Assembly: GCA_946415375.1 (NCBI GenBank)
Contig: CAMKSF010000006.1
Coordinates: forward strand, 17,426 to 81,425
Direction of reading: 5' to 3'
Source: an uncultured Clostridia bacterium
GTDB lineage: Bacteria; Bacillota; Clostridia; TANB77; CAG-508
Length of the DNA: 64,000 nucleotides
The position numbers and the translations under genes were made by a program. Positions 1 to 8,143 of this stretch are shown here, in pieces; position 1 is the stretch's first letter, and every line of letters begins with the position of its first letter. The notes beneath the pieces are model-generated. The model searched no databases and was not told the DNA's origin. It was given only the letters and a program-made list of their open reading frames with translations.

Positions 1-333
1 AAATTTGATGAAATAGCAGAAATATTAAATAAAGAAATAAAAAACAATTTAGTAATAAACAAAACAATATGTCCATCAACAGAAATTAGGCAAAAGGAAA
101 CCGAGGAAATTGCAAAACAAGTTGATTTAATGATAATAATTGGTGGAAAGAAGAGTTCTAATACAAAAAAATTATATGATATTTCTTGTTCTATTTGCAA
201 AAATGTTATTTATATAGAAAATGCAGAGGATTTTAATATAGAAGATTATATGAATATTGAAAAAATAGGAATAATGGCAGGGGCATCAACTCCACAGGAA
301 CAAATTGAAAAAGTGAAAGGATGTTTAAAATGA
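1..333 (+). CDS. ispH: 4-hydroxy-3-methylbut-2-enyl diphosphate reductase, C-terminal part
   Basis: This is the 3' end of an IspH gene whose start lies before the window. IspH is the iron-sulfur enzyme of the last MEP-pathway step, giving IPP and DMAPP in the cytoplasm. The visible 110 residues hold the typical C-terminal signatures: TICPSTEIRQ, the GGKKSSNT phosphate-binding stretch, the cysteine of the DISCSIC region and the terminal MAGASTP motif. The TGA stop overlaps the ATG of the pilin-like gene (ATGA at 330-333), so the two are probably translationally coupled. The family assignment is firm; the N-terminal part cannot be assessed. Confidence 0.93.
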   Translation, partial: KFDEIAEILNKEIKNNLVINKTICPSTEIRQKETEEIAKQVDLMIIIGGKKSSNTKKLYDISCSICKNVIYIENAEDFNIEDYMNIEKIGIMAGASTPQEQIEKVKGCLK

Positions 334-845
334 AAAAAAATAATTCAGGAATAACACTATTAGTATTAGTAATAACTATTGTAGTTTTAACGATAATAGC
401 ATCAATAACTGTATATGAAGGAAAGGAATTAATTAATAAATCTAAAATACAAACACTAGAAACAAATATGCTTACGATTCAAGCAAAGGCAAAAGCATAT
501 GCCGAAGAAATTGAAGCAAAGATTTGGGTTAAAGAAGGAGATGACAAAGAAAGTGCAAGAAACACTGAGTTTCAAAGCAAGAAATTCACTAATTCTGTAA
601 GCGTAGATAGTTCAATATTAAATCAAGTTAATGAAGAAGTAATAAGTGATGGATACTATGCTTATACAGTTACAGGAGAAGCATTAACAGATATGGGACT
701 TGACGACATAAATACAGAAACATATATTGTAGTCTATAATTCATCTGATTGCAAAAAAATAGATATTATATTTCCTGAGGGAATAAAATACAATAAAAAA
801 TCATTATACACTTTATCGGAAATACACAAGGAATTAACAAAATAA
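330..845 (+). CDS. type IV pilin-like protein with prepilin N-terminus
   Basis: The 171-residue protein opens with MKKNNSGITLLVLVITIVVL: a short basic leader, a glycine cleavage position and a hydrophobic helix, as in class III signal peptides cut by prepilin peptidase. The usual Glu at +5 is replaced by Val, which is common in short clostridial pilin-like proteins. The rest is a soluble domain without recognisable motifs. I place the start at 330 rather than 321 because AAAGGA lies 8 bases upstream and the ATG overlaps the ispH stop. No other pilus gene is nearby, so its partner machinery is unknown. Confidence 0.75.
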   Translation: MKKNNSGITLLVLVITIVVLTIIASITVYEGKELINKSKIQTLETNMLTIQAKAKAYAEEIEAKIWVKEGDDKESARNTEFQSKKFTNSVSVDSSILNQVNEEVISDGYYAYTVTGEALTDMGLDDINTETYIVVYNSSDCKKIDIIFPEGIKYNKKSLYTLSEIHKELTK

Positions 846-867
846 AATATATAGTAGGAGCAAAATT

Positions 868-1504
868 GTGAAAGAAAAAGAAGAACAAAGATTATTAAAA
901 CTTAAAGAAATTGATAAAGAGTTTTTTGATATGGGAATGAAATTTGTTTGTGGAATAGATGAAGCGGGAAGAGGACCACTAGCTGGTCCTGTTGTTGTAG
1001 CGGCTGTTATTCTACCAAAGGACTCTATGATAGAAGGAATAAATGATTCTAAAAAAATTTCTGAGAATAAAAGGGAAAAACTTTATGATATTATTTTAGA
1101 AGAGGCTATAAGCTATGGAATTGGAATTATTTATCAAGATGAAATAGATGAAATAAATATATTGCAAGCTACAAAAAAAGGATTACATGAAGCAGTGGAA
1201 AACTTAAAAACAAAACCAAATGTTATACTAGTAGATGCACTAACAGGAATTGATACACTTCGGAATACCATATAAATCAATAATAAAAGGAGATGCTAAA
1301 AGTTATTCTATCGGTGCAGCATCAATTTTAGCAAAAGTTACAAGGGATAGAATAATGAGGGAGTGGGATAAGGTTTATCCTGAGTATGGTTTTGCAGGGC
1401 ATAAAGGATATGGAACTGCCAAACATATTGAAGCCATAAAAAAATACGGTTTAACACCAATACATAGAAAAACTTTTTGCAAAAACTTTGTAATTTCAAA
1501 ATAG
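868..1504 (+). CDS. rnhB: ribonuclease HII, interrupted by a +1 frameshift at a CGG codon
   Basis: RNase HII cleaves the RNA strand of RNA-DNA hybrids and excises misincorporated ribonucleotides. Frame 1 starts at GTG 868 (GTAGGAG upstream) and carries [14 protein letters not shown] with the catalytic Asp and Glu. It runs to [10 protein letters not shown] and then hits CGG AAT ACC ATA TAA. In the +1 frame the family sequence resumes at once as [28 protein letters not shown] and HKGYGT, ending at 1504. Dropping the C at 1261 gives a colinear 211-residue protein of normal length. All catalytic residues are split between the two frames, so activity needs a frameshift. It is either programmed at CGG, a real mutation or a sequence error. 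Confidence 0.85.
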
Positions 1505-1516
1505 TTGTGATATAAT
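1488..1516 (+). promoter_or_regulatory. sigma-A-type promoter inside the rnhB 3' end
   Basis: A TTGTAA box at 1488-1493 is followed after 17 bases by TATAAT at 1511-1516. It would transcribe the small membrane peptide gene and cdaA independently of rnhB. Confidence 0.6.
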
Positions 1517-1553
1517 ATAAATGTATGTTAAAAAAATAGAAAGGATGATACAA

Positions 1554-1697
1554 ATGGAAGTAAATAAAGAAACAAAAAAGAAAAGAACAAAAGGTATGGC
1601 AGGAAAAATAGCAGGAAAGATAATTGCAACATTAATGGTTGTATTTATGCTTATTGCATCATGCTCAACAGCAATTTATTATCTAATTAATTCATAA
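1554..1697 (+). CDS. small single-pass membrane protein, 47 aa, unknown function
   Basis: The peptide begins MEVNKETKKKRTKGMAGK, a strongly basic cytoplasmic head, followed by one hydrophobic segment (about residues 19-44, including IIATLMVVFMLIASC). AAAGGA stands 8 bases before the ATG, and a good promoter lies just upstream. The stop is 17 bases before cdaA, so the two are probably cotranscribed. The basic N-terminus plus a cysteine near the end of the hydrophobic stretch could also be read as a lipoprotein-like signal, but no mature domain follows. Codon use matches the neighbours. I do not recognise a family. Confidence 0.6.
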   Translation: MEVNKETKKKRTKGMAGKIAGKIIATLMVVFMLIASCSTAIYYLINS

Positions 1698-1714
1698 GAA
1701 AAAGGAGATTGTAA

Positions 1715-2662
1715 ATGAATGATATTGGTAAAGCAATAAATGCTTTTTATGAAAATAATATTATAAGATTTATAAACATATATAAACAATCACCTGCAAA
1801 GCTTATATCATTAATAATAGATATTGCTTTAGTTTTTTTACTAATTTATTTATTTTTAAGAATGGTTAAAGGAACAAGAACATGGCAATTAGTTAAAGGA
1901 ATAGCATTTTTAATTGTTGGAACTTGGCTTAGTGGTATTCTTGGACTAAATATACTTCATTACATATTAAATGCAATTATGAATTGGGGAGTTATACTAA
2001 TAATTGTAATATTCCAACCAGAGATTAGAAGAGCGTTAGAACAAATTGGTACAAATAAAATAACAAAATTCTTTGGAATTGAAAAAGATATAGTTACTAA
2101 GACAAAGGAAGATATTTATAAAGTTGTAATTGCTGCAACAGAGCTTTCAAAAACAAAGACAGGTGCTTTGATTGTAATGGAAAGAGATATCAAAATAAAA
2201 GATATTATTGCTACAGGAGTTGAAATTAATGGTGATGTTAGTCCACAAGTATTAGTAAACATATTTGTCCCAAATACACCACTTCATGATGGAGCAGTAG
2301 TAATAAGTGAAAATAAAATTGCAGCAGCAGCTTGTATGTTACCATTAGCTGCAGATTCAGATATAGCCAAAGAACTTGGAACAAGACATAGAGCAGCAAT
2401 TGGAATATCTAAAGAATCAGATGCAATTGCAGTTGTAGTTTCAGAAGAGACTGGAAAAATATCTGTTGCCAAAGATGGAACACTAATTGCAGATGTTAGA
2501 GAAGATGTATTGAAAAAAATCTTAATAAGTAACATAGTAACAAAAAGATTTAACGAAAAAGAAGAAACTATTAATGATAAGTTTTCAAGAATAAAGAGTA
2601 TTTTTAAAGAAAAGAACAATAAGATTTTTAAGACAAAGAAAGAAAAAATAAATAATGATTAA
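1715..2662 (+). CDS. cdaA: diadenylate cyclase CdaA
   Basis: CdaA makes c-di-AMP from two ATP at the membrane; the messenger controls potassium, osmolyte and cell-wall homeostasis. The 315-residue protein has three N-terminal membrane segments (about residues 28-100) and then a DisA_N cyclase domain. Its hallmark motifs are LHDGAVVI near residue 190 and GTRHRAAIG near residue 224. The C-terminal tail is lysine-rich. An AAAGGAG site lies 8 bases before the ATG. In most Firmicutes cdaA is followed by ybbR and glmM; here neither is present and truA follows after a terminator. Confidence 0.95.
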   Translation: MNDIGKAINAFYENNIIRFINIYKQSPAKLISLIIDIALVFLLIYLFLRMVKGTRTWQLVKGIAFLIVGTWLSGILGLNILHYILNAIMNWGVILIIVIFQPEIRRALEQIGTNKITKFFGIEKDIVTKTKEDIYKVVIAATELSKTKTGALIVMERDIKIKDIIATGVEINGDVSPQVLVNIFVPNTPLHDGAVVISENKIAAAACMLPLAADSDIAKELGTRHRAAIGISKESDAIAVVVSEETGKISVAKDGTLIADVREDVLKKILISNIVTKRFNEKEETINDKFSRIKSIFKEKNNKIFKTKKEKINND

Positions 2663-2663
2663 A

Positions 2664-2695
2664 ATATAGCCCTTAAGAATAGGGCTTTATTTGTT
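2664..2695 (+). terminator. intrinsic terminator after cdaA
   Basis: AGCCCT (2668-2673) pairs with AGGGCT (2681-2686) and is followed by TTATTTGTT. The stem is short but placed directly behind the cdaA stop. Confidence 0.6.
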
Positions 2696-2723
2696 ATATA
2701 TAAAAAGGTAAAGGGGACTTAAA

Positions 2724-3461
2724 ATGAGAAATATAAAACTTGTAATAGAATATGATGGGAAAGAATTTAATGGATGGCAAAAGCAACCAAACAAATTAAA
2801 TATACAAGGAAGCATAGAAGAAGCAATAAAGCAAATAACAGGAGAAGAAATAGAACTTTATGCTTCTGGAAGAACAGATGCTGGAGTTCATGCATATGGG
2901 CAAGTTGCAAATTTTAAGACAGAATCTAATTTACCTATAGAAAAATTTCCAGTAGCAATTAATACTAAATTAAAGAAATCTATTAGAATAATAAAAGCAG
3001 AGGAAGTGGATGAAAGATTTCATAGTAGATTAAATTGTAAGAAAAAAACATATAGGTATGTTATAAACAATTCAGAATTTGCGAGTGCAATCTATAGAAA
3101 TTTAGAGACTCATATTCCACAAAAATTAAATATAAGAAAGATGAAAGAAGCAATAAAATATTTTGAAGGAGAACATGATTTTAAGGCTTTTAAAGCAAGT
3201 GGAACAAGTAGTAAATCAAGTGTAAGAACCATTTACAAAGCAGAAATAAAAGAAATGTCAAATAATAGAATATATATAGAGCTTACTGGAAATGGATTTC
3301 TATACAATATGGTAAGAATAATAGCTGGAACATTGGTAGATGTAGGATTAGAAAAAATTAAACCAGAAGAAATATCAAATATAATTGAAAAAGGCAAAAG
3401 AGATTTAGCGGGAAAAACACTACCTCCAAATGGATTATTTTTATTAAATGTAGAATATTAG
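2724..3461 (+). CDS. truA: tRNA pseudouridine(38-40) synthase TruA
   Basis: TruA isomerises uridines 38-40 in the anticodon arm of many tRNAs. The 245-residue protein has the family opening (IEYDGKEFNGWQKQP), the catalytic aspartate in GRTDAGVHA (about residue 52), the KTYRY strand and the C-terminal GNGFLYNMVRIIAGTLV signature. Length is normal. The start is supported by AAGGGGA about 8 bases upstream. It stands between two terminators, so it is probably monocistronic or served by readthrough from cdaA. Confidence 0.96.
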   Translation: MRNIKLVIEYDGKEFNGWQKQPNKLNIQGSIEEAIKQITGEEIELYASGRTDAGVHAYGQVANFKTESNLPIEKFPVAINTKLKKSIRIIKAEEVDERFHSRLNCKKKTYRYVINNSEFASAIYRNLETHIPQKLNIRKMKEAIKYFEGEHDFKAFKASGTSSKSSVRTIYKAEIKEMSNNRIYIELTGNGFLYNMVRIIAGTLVDVGLEKIKPEEISNIIEKGKRDLAGKTLPPNGLFLLNVEY

Positions 3462-3502
3462 AAAAGTTGGAAAAGGGGATGGGTCTCCTTTCCAACTTTT
3501 TT
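3462..3502 (+). terminator. strong intrinsic terminator after truA
   Basis: An AAAGTTGGAAA arm beginning at 3463 pairs with TTTCCAACTTT (about 3490-3500) around a G/C-rich loop, with further T residues after it. The hairpin begins one base after the truA stop. Confidence 0.85.
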
Positions 3503-3660
3503 AATAACAAATTGTACATAGAAGTATAGAAGTTATTGTGATGAAACAGAATTGTTTAATATTTTGTAAAAAGGAACTATCCACTTTTCCAAGTTTTAGG
3601 AATAAAATTCAAAATAATATATATAATAGAAAGTAAAGAAAAAACTAGAAGGGGAGTATT

Positions 3661-4182
3661 ATGCCTTTTATTGGGATTATTGCTAAAGAAAGTGACAGTA
3701 ATTTTATAAAAAATAAAATAACAAAAAACTCAAAAAAAACTAATTTCGAAGTAATTAATATTAACAAAAAAAGTATAGAGAACATAAAAAATATTAAATT
3801 TGAAGCTATTGTAATTAATGATGAAATAAAGGAACTATTGAATAATTCAAATTACTTAGAAGAAATAATAAAAAAATCTAAATATTTAATAATTAATTCT
3901 GATATAATAGAAAACTTAGAACCTTTGAATTTTTTTGTGAATAGCACAACAGAAATAATTACATTTGGTTTAAACAAAAAAGCTACAATAACAATTTCAA
4001 GTATAAAATCAGAAAACATTTTAATATGTGTTCAAAAAAGCTTTAAAGATGCTAAAAACAAGCACATAGAAGAACAAGAATTTAAAATAGAAATGAAAAA
4101 AAATAATTTAAAAAAGATATGTAATTCATTGGTAATATTTGCAATTTTAACTATTTACGGAGAAAAGTTACAAAAAATTTAG
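3661..4182 (+). CDS. conserved-type protein of unknown function with weak Mur-ligase-like features
   Basis: The 173-residue protein starts MPFIGIIAKESDSNF after GAAGGGGAG. It looks like an alternating strand/helix fold. The segment TFGLNKKATITISSI (about residues 99-113) and the closing NSLVIFAILTIYG helix recall central-domain pieces of Mur ligases. There is no P-loop and it is far shorter than those enzymes, so catalytic activity of that kind is not supported. It sits alone between truA and the SSB-like gene, with a TATAAT at 3622-3627 but no good -35 box. Function is unknown. Confidence 0.55.
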   Translation: MPFIGIIAKESDSNFIKNKITKNSKKTNFEVININKKSIENIKNIKFEAIVINDEIKELLNNSNYLEEIIKKSKYLIINSDIIENLEPLNFFVNSTTEIITFGLNKKATITISSIKSENILICVQKSFKDAKNKHIEEQEFKIEMKKNNLKKICNSLVIFAILTIYGEKLQKI

Positions 4183-4201
4183 AAAATATTAACTTTTTAT
4201 G

Positions 4202-4231
4202 TTGACAAAATAAGGAAGAGTGTTGTATAAT
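4202..4231 (+). promoter_or_regulatory. consensus sigma-A promoter of the SSB-like gene
   Basis: TTGACA at 4202-4207 and TATAAT at 4226-4231 are separated by 18 bases. Both hexamers are perfect, which suggests strong constitutive expression. Confidence 0.85.
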
Positions 4232-4311
4232 AAGAGATAAGAGATTTAGGAGAAGACAAAAAGTTTAAGACTACTTAGGATAAATCTAAAATAAACAAGG
4301 AGGAATCTAAA

Positions 4312-5082
4312 TTGGATACAAATTATTTAGAAAACAACTACTTAACATTAGTAGGAAAGGTAGCTTCTGACAAGAAGTTTAGCCACGAAATTTATGGAGA
4401 AAGGTTTTATTCATTTGACCTTTGCATTCCACGTTTAAGTGGATCAGCTGATATTATTCCTGTAACAGCATCAGAAAGATTATTTACAGATGAAATGTTA
4501 CAAGATGGAACTAAATTGTTAATTAAAGGACAATTCAGATCATATAACAGCTATGAAAATGAAAGAAACAAGCTAATACTTACAGTATTTGCTAAAGACA
4601 TTGAAGAAGTAAAAGAAGACGAAGAAGTAGAAACAGAAAATGTAGAAGAGACAGAAAATGTTGATTCAGAGGAAGCAAGAAAAGAAGCTTTCAAAAAAGA
4701 TTACATCACAAATGAGGTTGTTTTAATTGGTTACATCTGTAAAAAACCAGTATATAGACAAACACCATTTGGAAGAGAAATCGCAGATTTATTATTAGCA
4801 GTAAACAGAGCATACAATAAATCTGATTACATCCCATCAATTGCTTGGGGAAGAAATGCTAGATTCTGCCAAAACTTAGAAGTTGGAACAGAAGTTAAAA
4901 TAGTAGGTAGAGTTCAATCTAGAAATTATGAAAAGAAATTAGAAGATGGAACAGTATTAAAGAAAGTAGCTTATGAAGTTTCAATCGGAAGCTTAGAAGT
5001 TGTTAAGGAATCAGAAAACAATAATGAAGAAACAGCTGACACAGCTTCAGAAGAAGATAACACAGTTCAAGAGGCTATGTAA
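4312..5082 (+). CDS. single-stranded DNA-binding protein with two OB folds
   Basis: The 256-residue protein starts at TTG 4312, placed by AAGGAGG at 4297-4303. It contains two SSB-like OB domains: residues about 5-105 (YLTLVGKVASDKKF and IKGQFRSYNSYENERNKLI) and about 135-235 (NEVVLIGYICKKPVYRQTPFG, SIAWGRNARFCQNLEVGTEV, IVGRVQSRNYEKKLEDG). A Glu-rich linker joins them and the tail is acidic. Ordinary SSB has one OB fold and a conserved acidic tip, which here reads VQEAM. This doubled form is known in clostridial genomes. It may act in replication or in transcription/RNA contexts; no replication gene adjoins it. Confidence 0.8.
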   Translation: MDTNYLENNYLTLVGKVASDKKFSHEIYGERFYSFDLCIPRLSGSADIIPVTASERLFTDEMLQDGTKLLIKGQFRSYNSYENERNKLILTVFAKDIEEVKEDEEVETENVEETENVDSEEARKEAFKKDYITNEVVLIGYICKKPVYRQTPFGREIADLLLAVNRAYNKSDYIPSIAWGRNARFCQNLEVGTEVKIVGRVQSRNYEKKLEDGTVLKKVAYEVSIGSLEVVKESENNNEETADTASEEDNTVQEAM

Positions 5083-5115
5083 TTAATAATAAATAGATAT
5101 GTAAGTAAAGTTAAG

Positions 5116-5143
5116 AGTATCATTTTTTAATGATACTTCTTTT
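5116..5143 (+). terminator. terminator after the SSB-like gene
   Basis: AGTATCATT (5116-5124) and AATGATACT (5129-5137) form a perfect 9-bp stem followed by TCTTTTAT. Confidence 0.8.
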
Positions 5144-5179
5144 ATAAATAACAATTAATTGTAATAAGGAGTGTATTAA

Positions 5180-5977
5180 ATGGAATCAAGAGAAATTCGA
5201 TTAACGGGATCGACCACATCTGGATGGGATACTGGAATGATTATAACCTTTGAAAGTGATGGAGGAATATGTATTGATAATTATAGAGAGGGGCCTGGAG
5301 GAGGAGCAAGTTCAATGTATCTTGACGAATACATTGATAGGGCATATGATTCTTGTTCTAGATTAGAGGATCTTTTAAAGCTTTTTGACGATTTGGTAAA
5401 AGAAGGAAAAATAACATATAAAGAAATATATGATTATATTAAATTAAATCCTAGTAGAAATAGTAAAAATTATACTGCAATAGCAGTGTATTGTGCTGAA
5501 AAAGAAGGAATAAGTTGGAAAGAAGCTGTAAAAGAAACTACAGTTTTTTCTCCATGGTTTTCTTGTAAGGAATTTGAAACTAATTATTGGAACGATGAAA
5601 ATGGTGAGGTACTTGAAGTTAAAAAACTAAATTTTATTAAAAATATTAGTTGGAGATATATAAAATTACCTATATTAGATGAAAAACCTGTAAAGGAGTA
5701 TTGTGAAGTATGTAAATCAAAAGGTATACAAATAGATAAGGCTTTAATTGACAATTATGTAATAAGATGTGAGATATTGGAAGAAAGATTATTATGGAGA
5801 TTCGGGATTTCTAGAGATCATGAAAGACATAAATACGTTGATGCACAGGGAAGAGAAGTACAGGTAATAAAGCCAGATTTTTATAATAAAAATGACAAAG
5901 GTAGTTTTAGTTATGTAGATGAACCTATCCATAATATACATACTCAAGGAAGAGATGATGGTAATGAAAGAGACTAA
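5180..5977 (+). CDS. protein of unknown function, 265 aa
   Basis: The protein is soluble, with no signal peptide or membrane segment. Its N-terminal part reads as beta-rich and glycine-rich (GSTTSGWDTGMIITFESDGG, then GPGGGASSMYLDEYIDRAYD). An alpha-helical middle and a Cys pair (EYCEVCKSKG) follow, and the C-terminal third is charged. AAGGAG lies 9 bases before the ATG. It is flanked by terminators and so forms its own unit. I do not recognise a family and assign no function. Confidence 0.55.
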   Translation: MESREIRLTGSTTSGWDTGMIITFESDGGICIDNYREGPGGGASSMYLDEYIDRAYDSCSRLEDLLKLFDDLVKEGKITYKEIYDYIKLNPSRNSKNYTAIAVYCAEKEGISWKEAVKETTVFSPWFSCKEFETNYWNDENGEVLEVKKLNFIKNISWRYIKLPILDEKPVKEYCEVCKSKGIQIDKALIDNYVIRCEILEERLLWRFGISRDHERHKYVDAQGREVQVIKPDFYNKNDKGSFSYVDEPIHNIHTQGRDDGNERD

Positions 5978-5992
5978 AAATAATTTGGATTT

Positions 5993-6020
5993 AAAGTAGC
6001 AAGAGAAATCTTGCTATTTT
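5993..6020 (+). terminator. GAAA-loop hairpin terminator
   Basis: TAGCAAGA (5997-6004), a GAAA loop, and TCTTGCTA (6009-6016) followed by TTTTCTTG. Its 3' arm overlaps the -35 region of the next promoter. Confidence 0.8.
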
Positions 6021-6039
6021 CTTGTATTTGTAGTAAAAT
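6010..6039 (+). promoter_or_regulatory. putative promoter of the methionine gamma-lyase family gene
   Basis: TTGCTA at 6010-6015 and TAAAAT at 6034-6039 are 18 bases apart. The -35 box lies inside the 3' arm of the preceding terminator. Confidence 0.45.
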
Positions 6040-6058
6040 AGATACATGGAGGAAAAAT

Positions 6059-7306
6059 ATGTACGAACAATTTGGAATAAAAAAAGAAATAGAAGATTTA
6101 AGTATTAAAGTTGAAAATGAAATAAAAGAGCAATTTGATTCAATTGATAGAATATGTGAAATAAATAGTATGAAGGTATTAAAAGCTTTTCAAGATAATG
6201 GTTTATCAGAAACTCATTTTAATTCTTCAACAGGTTATGGAATAGATGAACCTGGAAGGAATAAAATAGAAGATATATATGCAAGTATTTTTAAAGCAGA
6301 AGATGCGTTAGTTAGAGCTCAATTAATTTCAGGAACACATGCACTAGCTATTACATTAGGAGCACTTTTAAGACCAGGGGATACGATGATAAGTATTTCA
6401 GGAGCACCTTATGATACATTGCAAACAGTAATAGGTTTTGGAGAGAATCCAAGTCCAAGTTCTTTAAAATCTTATGGAATTAATTATGAACAGATAGATT
6501 TAATAGACAATAACTTTGATATAGATAAAATAAAAACTAGACTATCCACAAATAGTGTAAAACTTGTGGAAATCCAAAAGTCAATTGGTTATTCAGAAAG
6601 AAAAAGTTTAACTATTTCTCAAATAGAAAATGTAATTAAAGAAATAAGAAAAGTAAATACAGATGTTATAATAATGGTAGATAATTGTTATGGAGAATTT
6701 GTAGAAGAAAAAGAACCTATAGAAGTTGGAGCAGATATTGCAGTTGGATCTTTGATGAAAAATTTAGGTGCAGGAATTGCAACTAGTGGAGCATATATAG
6801 TTGGAAGAAAAGATTTGATTAAACTTTGTAGCGAAAGATTAACATCACCAGGGATTGGAAAAGAAATTGGACCATCTCTTGGACAAAATACTAACTTTTT
6901 AAAAGGACTATTTTTTGCACCAAGTGTTGTTGCTAGTAGTTTAAAAACCGCAGTTTTTGCAAGTAAGATGCTAGAAAAATTAGGATATAACACAAAACCT
7001 AAATTTGATGAAAAAAGAGGAGATATAGTTCAAACATTAATCTTTAATGATAAAGAAAAACTAATTAAATTCTGCCAAGGAATACAAGCAGCATCACCTG
7101 TTGATTCATTTGCAATACCAGAACCAGGAGATATGGGAGGATATGAAGATAAAGTAATTATGGCAGCAGGAACTTTTACAGAGGGTTCAACAATAGAACT
7201 AAGTTGTGATGGACCAATCAGAGAGCCGTTTATTGCATATATGCAAGGTGGACTTACATATCAATATGGAAAAATCGGAATTTTAAAAGCGATTTCGAAT
7301 ATGTAG
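6059..7306 (+). CDS. ynbB: methionine gamma-lyase family PLP enzyme (YnbB-like)
   Basis: The protein belongs to the family often labelled aluminium resistance protein, a fold-type I PLP enzyme resembling cystathionine/methionine gamma-lyases. I start it at ATG 6059 (GGAGG at 6048-6052), giving 415 residues, because the upstream in-frame extension overlaps the terminator and promoter. It shows STGYGIDEPGR near the N-terminus, SGTHALA, the aspartate-containing MVDNCYGEF strand and the lysine of GSLMKNLGAG that should bind PLP. The C-terminal part has EPGDMGGYEDKVIMAAGTF. The physiological substrate of this family is not settled. In Bacillus it lies near hfq/glnR; here it stands alone. Confidence 0.9.
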   Translation: MYEQFGIKKEIEDLSIKVENEIKEQFDSIDRICEINSMKVLKAFQDNGLSETHFNSSTGYGIDEPGRNKIEDIYASIFKAEDALVRAQLISGTHALAITLGALLRPGDTMISISGAPYDTLQTVIGFGENPSPSSLKSYGINYEQIDLIDNNFDIDKIKTRLSTNSVKLVEIQKSIGYSERKSLTISQIENVIKEIRKVNTDVIIMVDNCYGEFVEEKEPIEVGADIAVGSLMKNLGAGIATSGAYIVGRKDLIKLCSERLTSPGIGKEIGPSLGQNTNFLKGLFFAPSVVASSLKTAVFASKMLEKLGYNTKPKFDEKRGDIVQTLIFNDKEKLIKFCQGIQAASPVDSFAIPEPGDMGGYEDKVIMAAGTFTEGSTIELSCDGPIREPFIAYMQGGLTYQYGKIGILKAISNM

Positions 7307-7341
7307 TATAATAAATAATAAATTTAAAAGGAGAAAATAAA

Positions 7342-7995
7342 ATGAATTGTTTTAATGAAGAAAATTTATTTGGTACAGAATCAATTATACTAAAGATAGG
7401 TGATTTAAAATCATCAGATACACTAGATACCTTTGGAGAACCAATAGAATTTAAAGAGTATCAATTTGAACCATTAATGGACTCTACAAAAAATGAATTA
7501 TTAGAAGTGTCGACAAATCTTGCTACCGGTGATTCTAGAAAAGGTGTTTCAATTAAAAATGGAGATATGGAGGTATTTTTGATATATGGGACAAATTCAG
7601 TCGGAGCTAAAAATGCACAAAGCATGGCAATAGGGTATTATGATGGTATGGATTATTTCTTTGTTAAGGAAGATTTTTTAATGAGAGAAATGAACAAAGA
7701 GCGTCCAAATGTTAGGTCAAGAAGTATTATAAAATGTAAATCATTAGAGATAGAAAGTCCAAAAGATTTAGAAAGAGTATTGTATGATGCTTATTCACCT
7801 GAAATGAAGAAAAATTTAACTACTAATAATAGAATGTCATTAGTCGGATTAATTGCCAGAGTGGGTTGCATAGAGGGTGGCCTAACAAGTGATGTTTTAA
7901 ACAAATTAAGATTAAGTGAAAGATTTAAAAGTAGAAAAGATGAAAAACGTGCTGACGGAGGAAGAAGTGCTAAAGAACAAGATAATGAAAGATAA
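7342..7995 (+). CDS. protein of unknown function, 217 aa
   Basis: A soluble protein preceded by AAAAGGAGA. It has a mixed alpha/beta N-terminal two thirds (strand-like stretches around EVFLIYGTNSVGAKNAQSMAIGY) and a basic C-terminal tail rich in Lys, Arg and Asp. It follows ynbB by 35 bases and ends at its own terminator, so it may be cotranscribed with ynbB. I recognise no family. The style resembles the other unknown soluble proteins of this window (5180, 48189), but I see no clear sequence relation. Confidence 0.55.
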   Translation: MNCFNEENLFGTESIILKIGDLKSSDTLDTFGEPIEFKEYQFEPLMDSTKNELLEVSTNLATGDSRKGVSIKNGDMEVFLIYGTNSVGAKNAQSMAIGYYDGMDYFFVKEDFLMREMNKERPNVRSRSIIKCKSLEIESPKDLERVLYDAYSPEMKKNLTTNNRMSLVGLIARVGCIEGGLTSDVLNKLRLSERFKSRKDEKRADGGRSAKEQDNER

Positions 7996-8003
7996 AGAGT
8001 TTT

Positions 8004-8035
8004 AAAATATGCAGCAAAAAAACTGCATATTTTTT
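8004..8035 (+). terminator. terminator before ruvA
   Basis: AATATGCAG (8006-8014) pairs with CTGCATATT (8023-8031) across an A-rich loop, followed by a run of T. Confidence 0.85.
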
Positions 8036-8044
8036 AATAACAAC

Positions 8045-8099
8045 TTGATTAATTATTCTTTTTGTCATATAATATTATTGAGTTAATATATAATTAACT
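8045..8099 (+). promoter_or_regulatory. ruvA promoter with an inverted repeat in the leader
   Basis: TTGATT (8045-8050) and TATAAT (8068-8073) are 17 bases apart. Just downstream AGTTAAT (8081-8087) and ATTAACT (8093-8099) form a perfect inverted repeat around the likely transcription start. It could be an operator or a leader hairpin. Confidence 0.6.
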
Positions 8100-8143
8100 A
8101 TTAAAAACTGAATTTTGAAAAAAGTGACTTGTTGGAGGAAAAA

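Noticed and set aside
5993..6061. Start of the methionine gamma-lyase family gene at 6011
   Set aside because: That start lies inside the terminator hairpin and before the -10 box; ATG 6059 has GGAGG at the correct distance.
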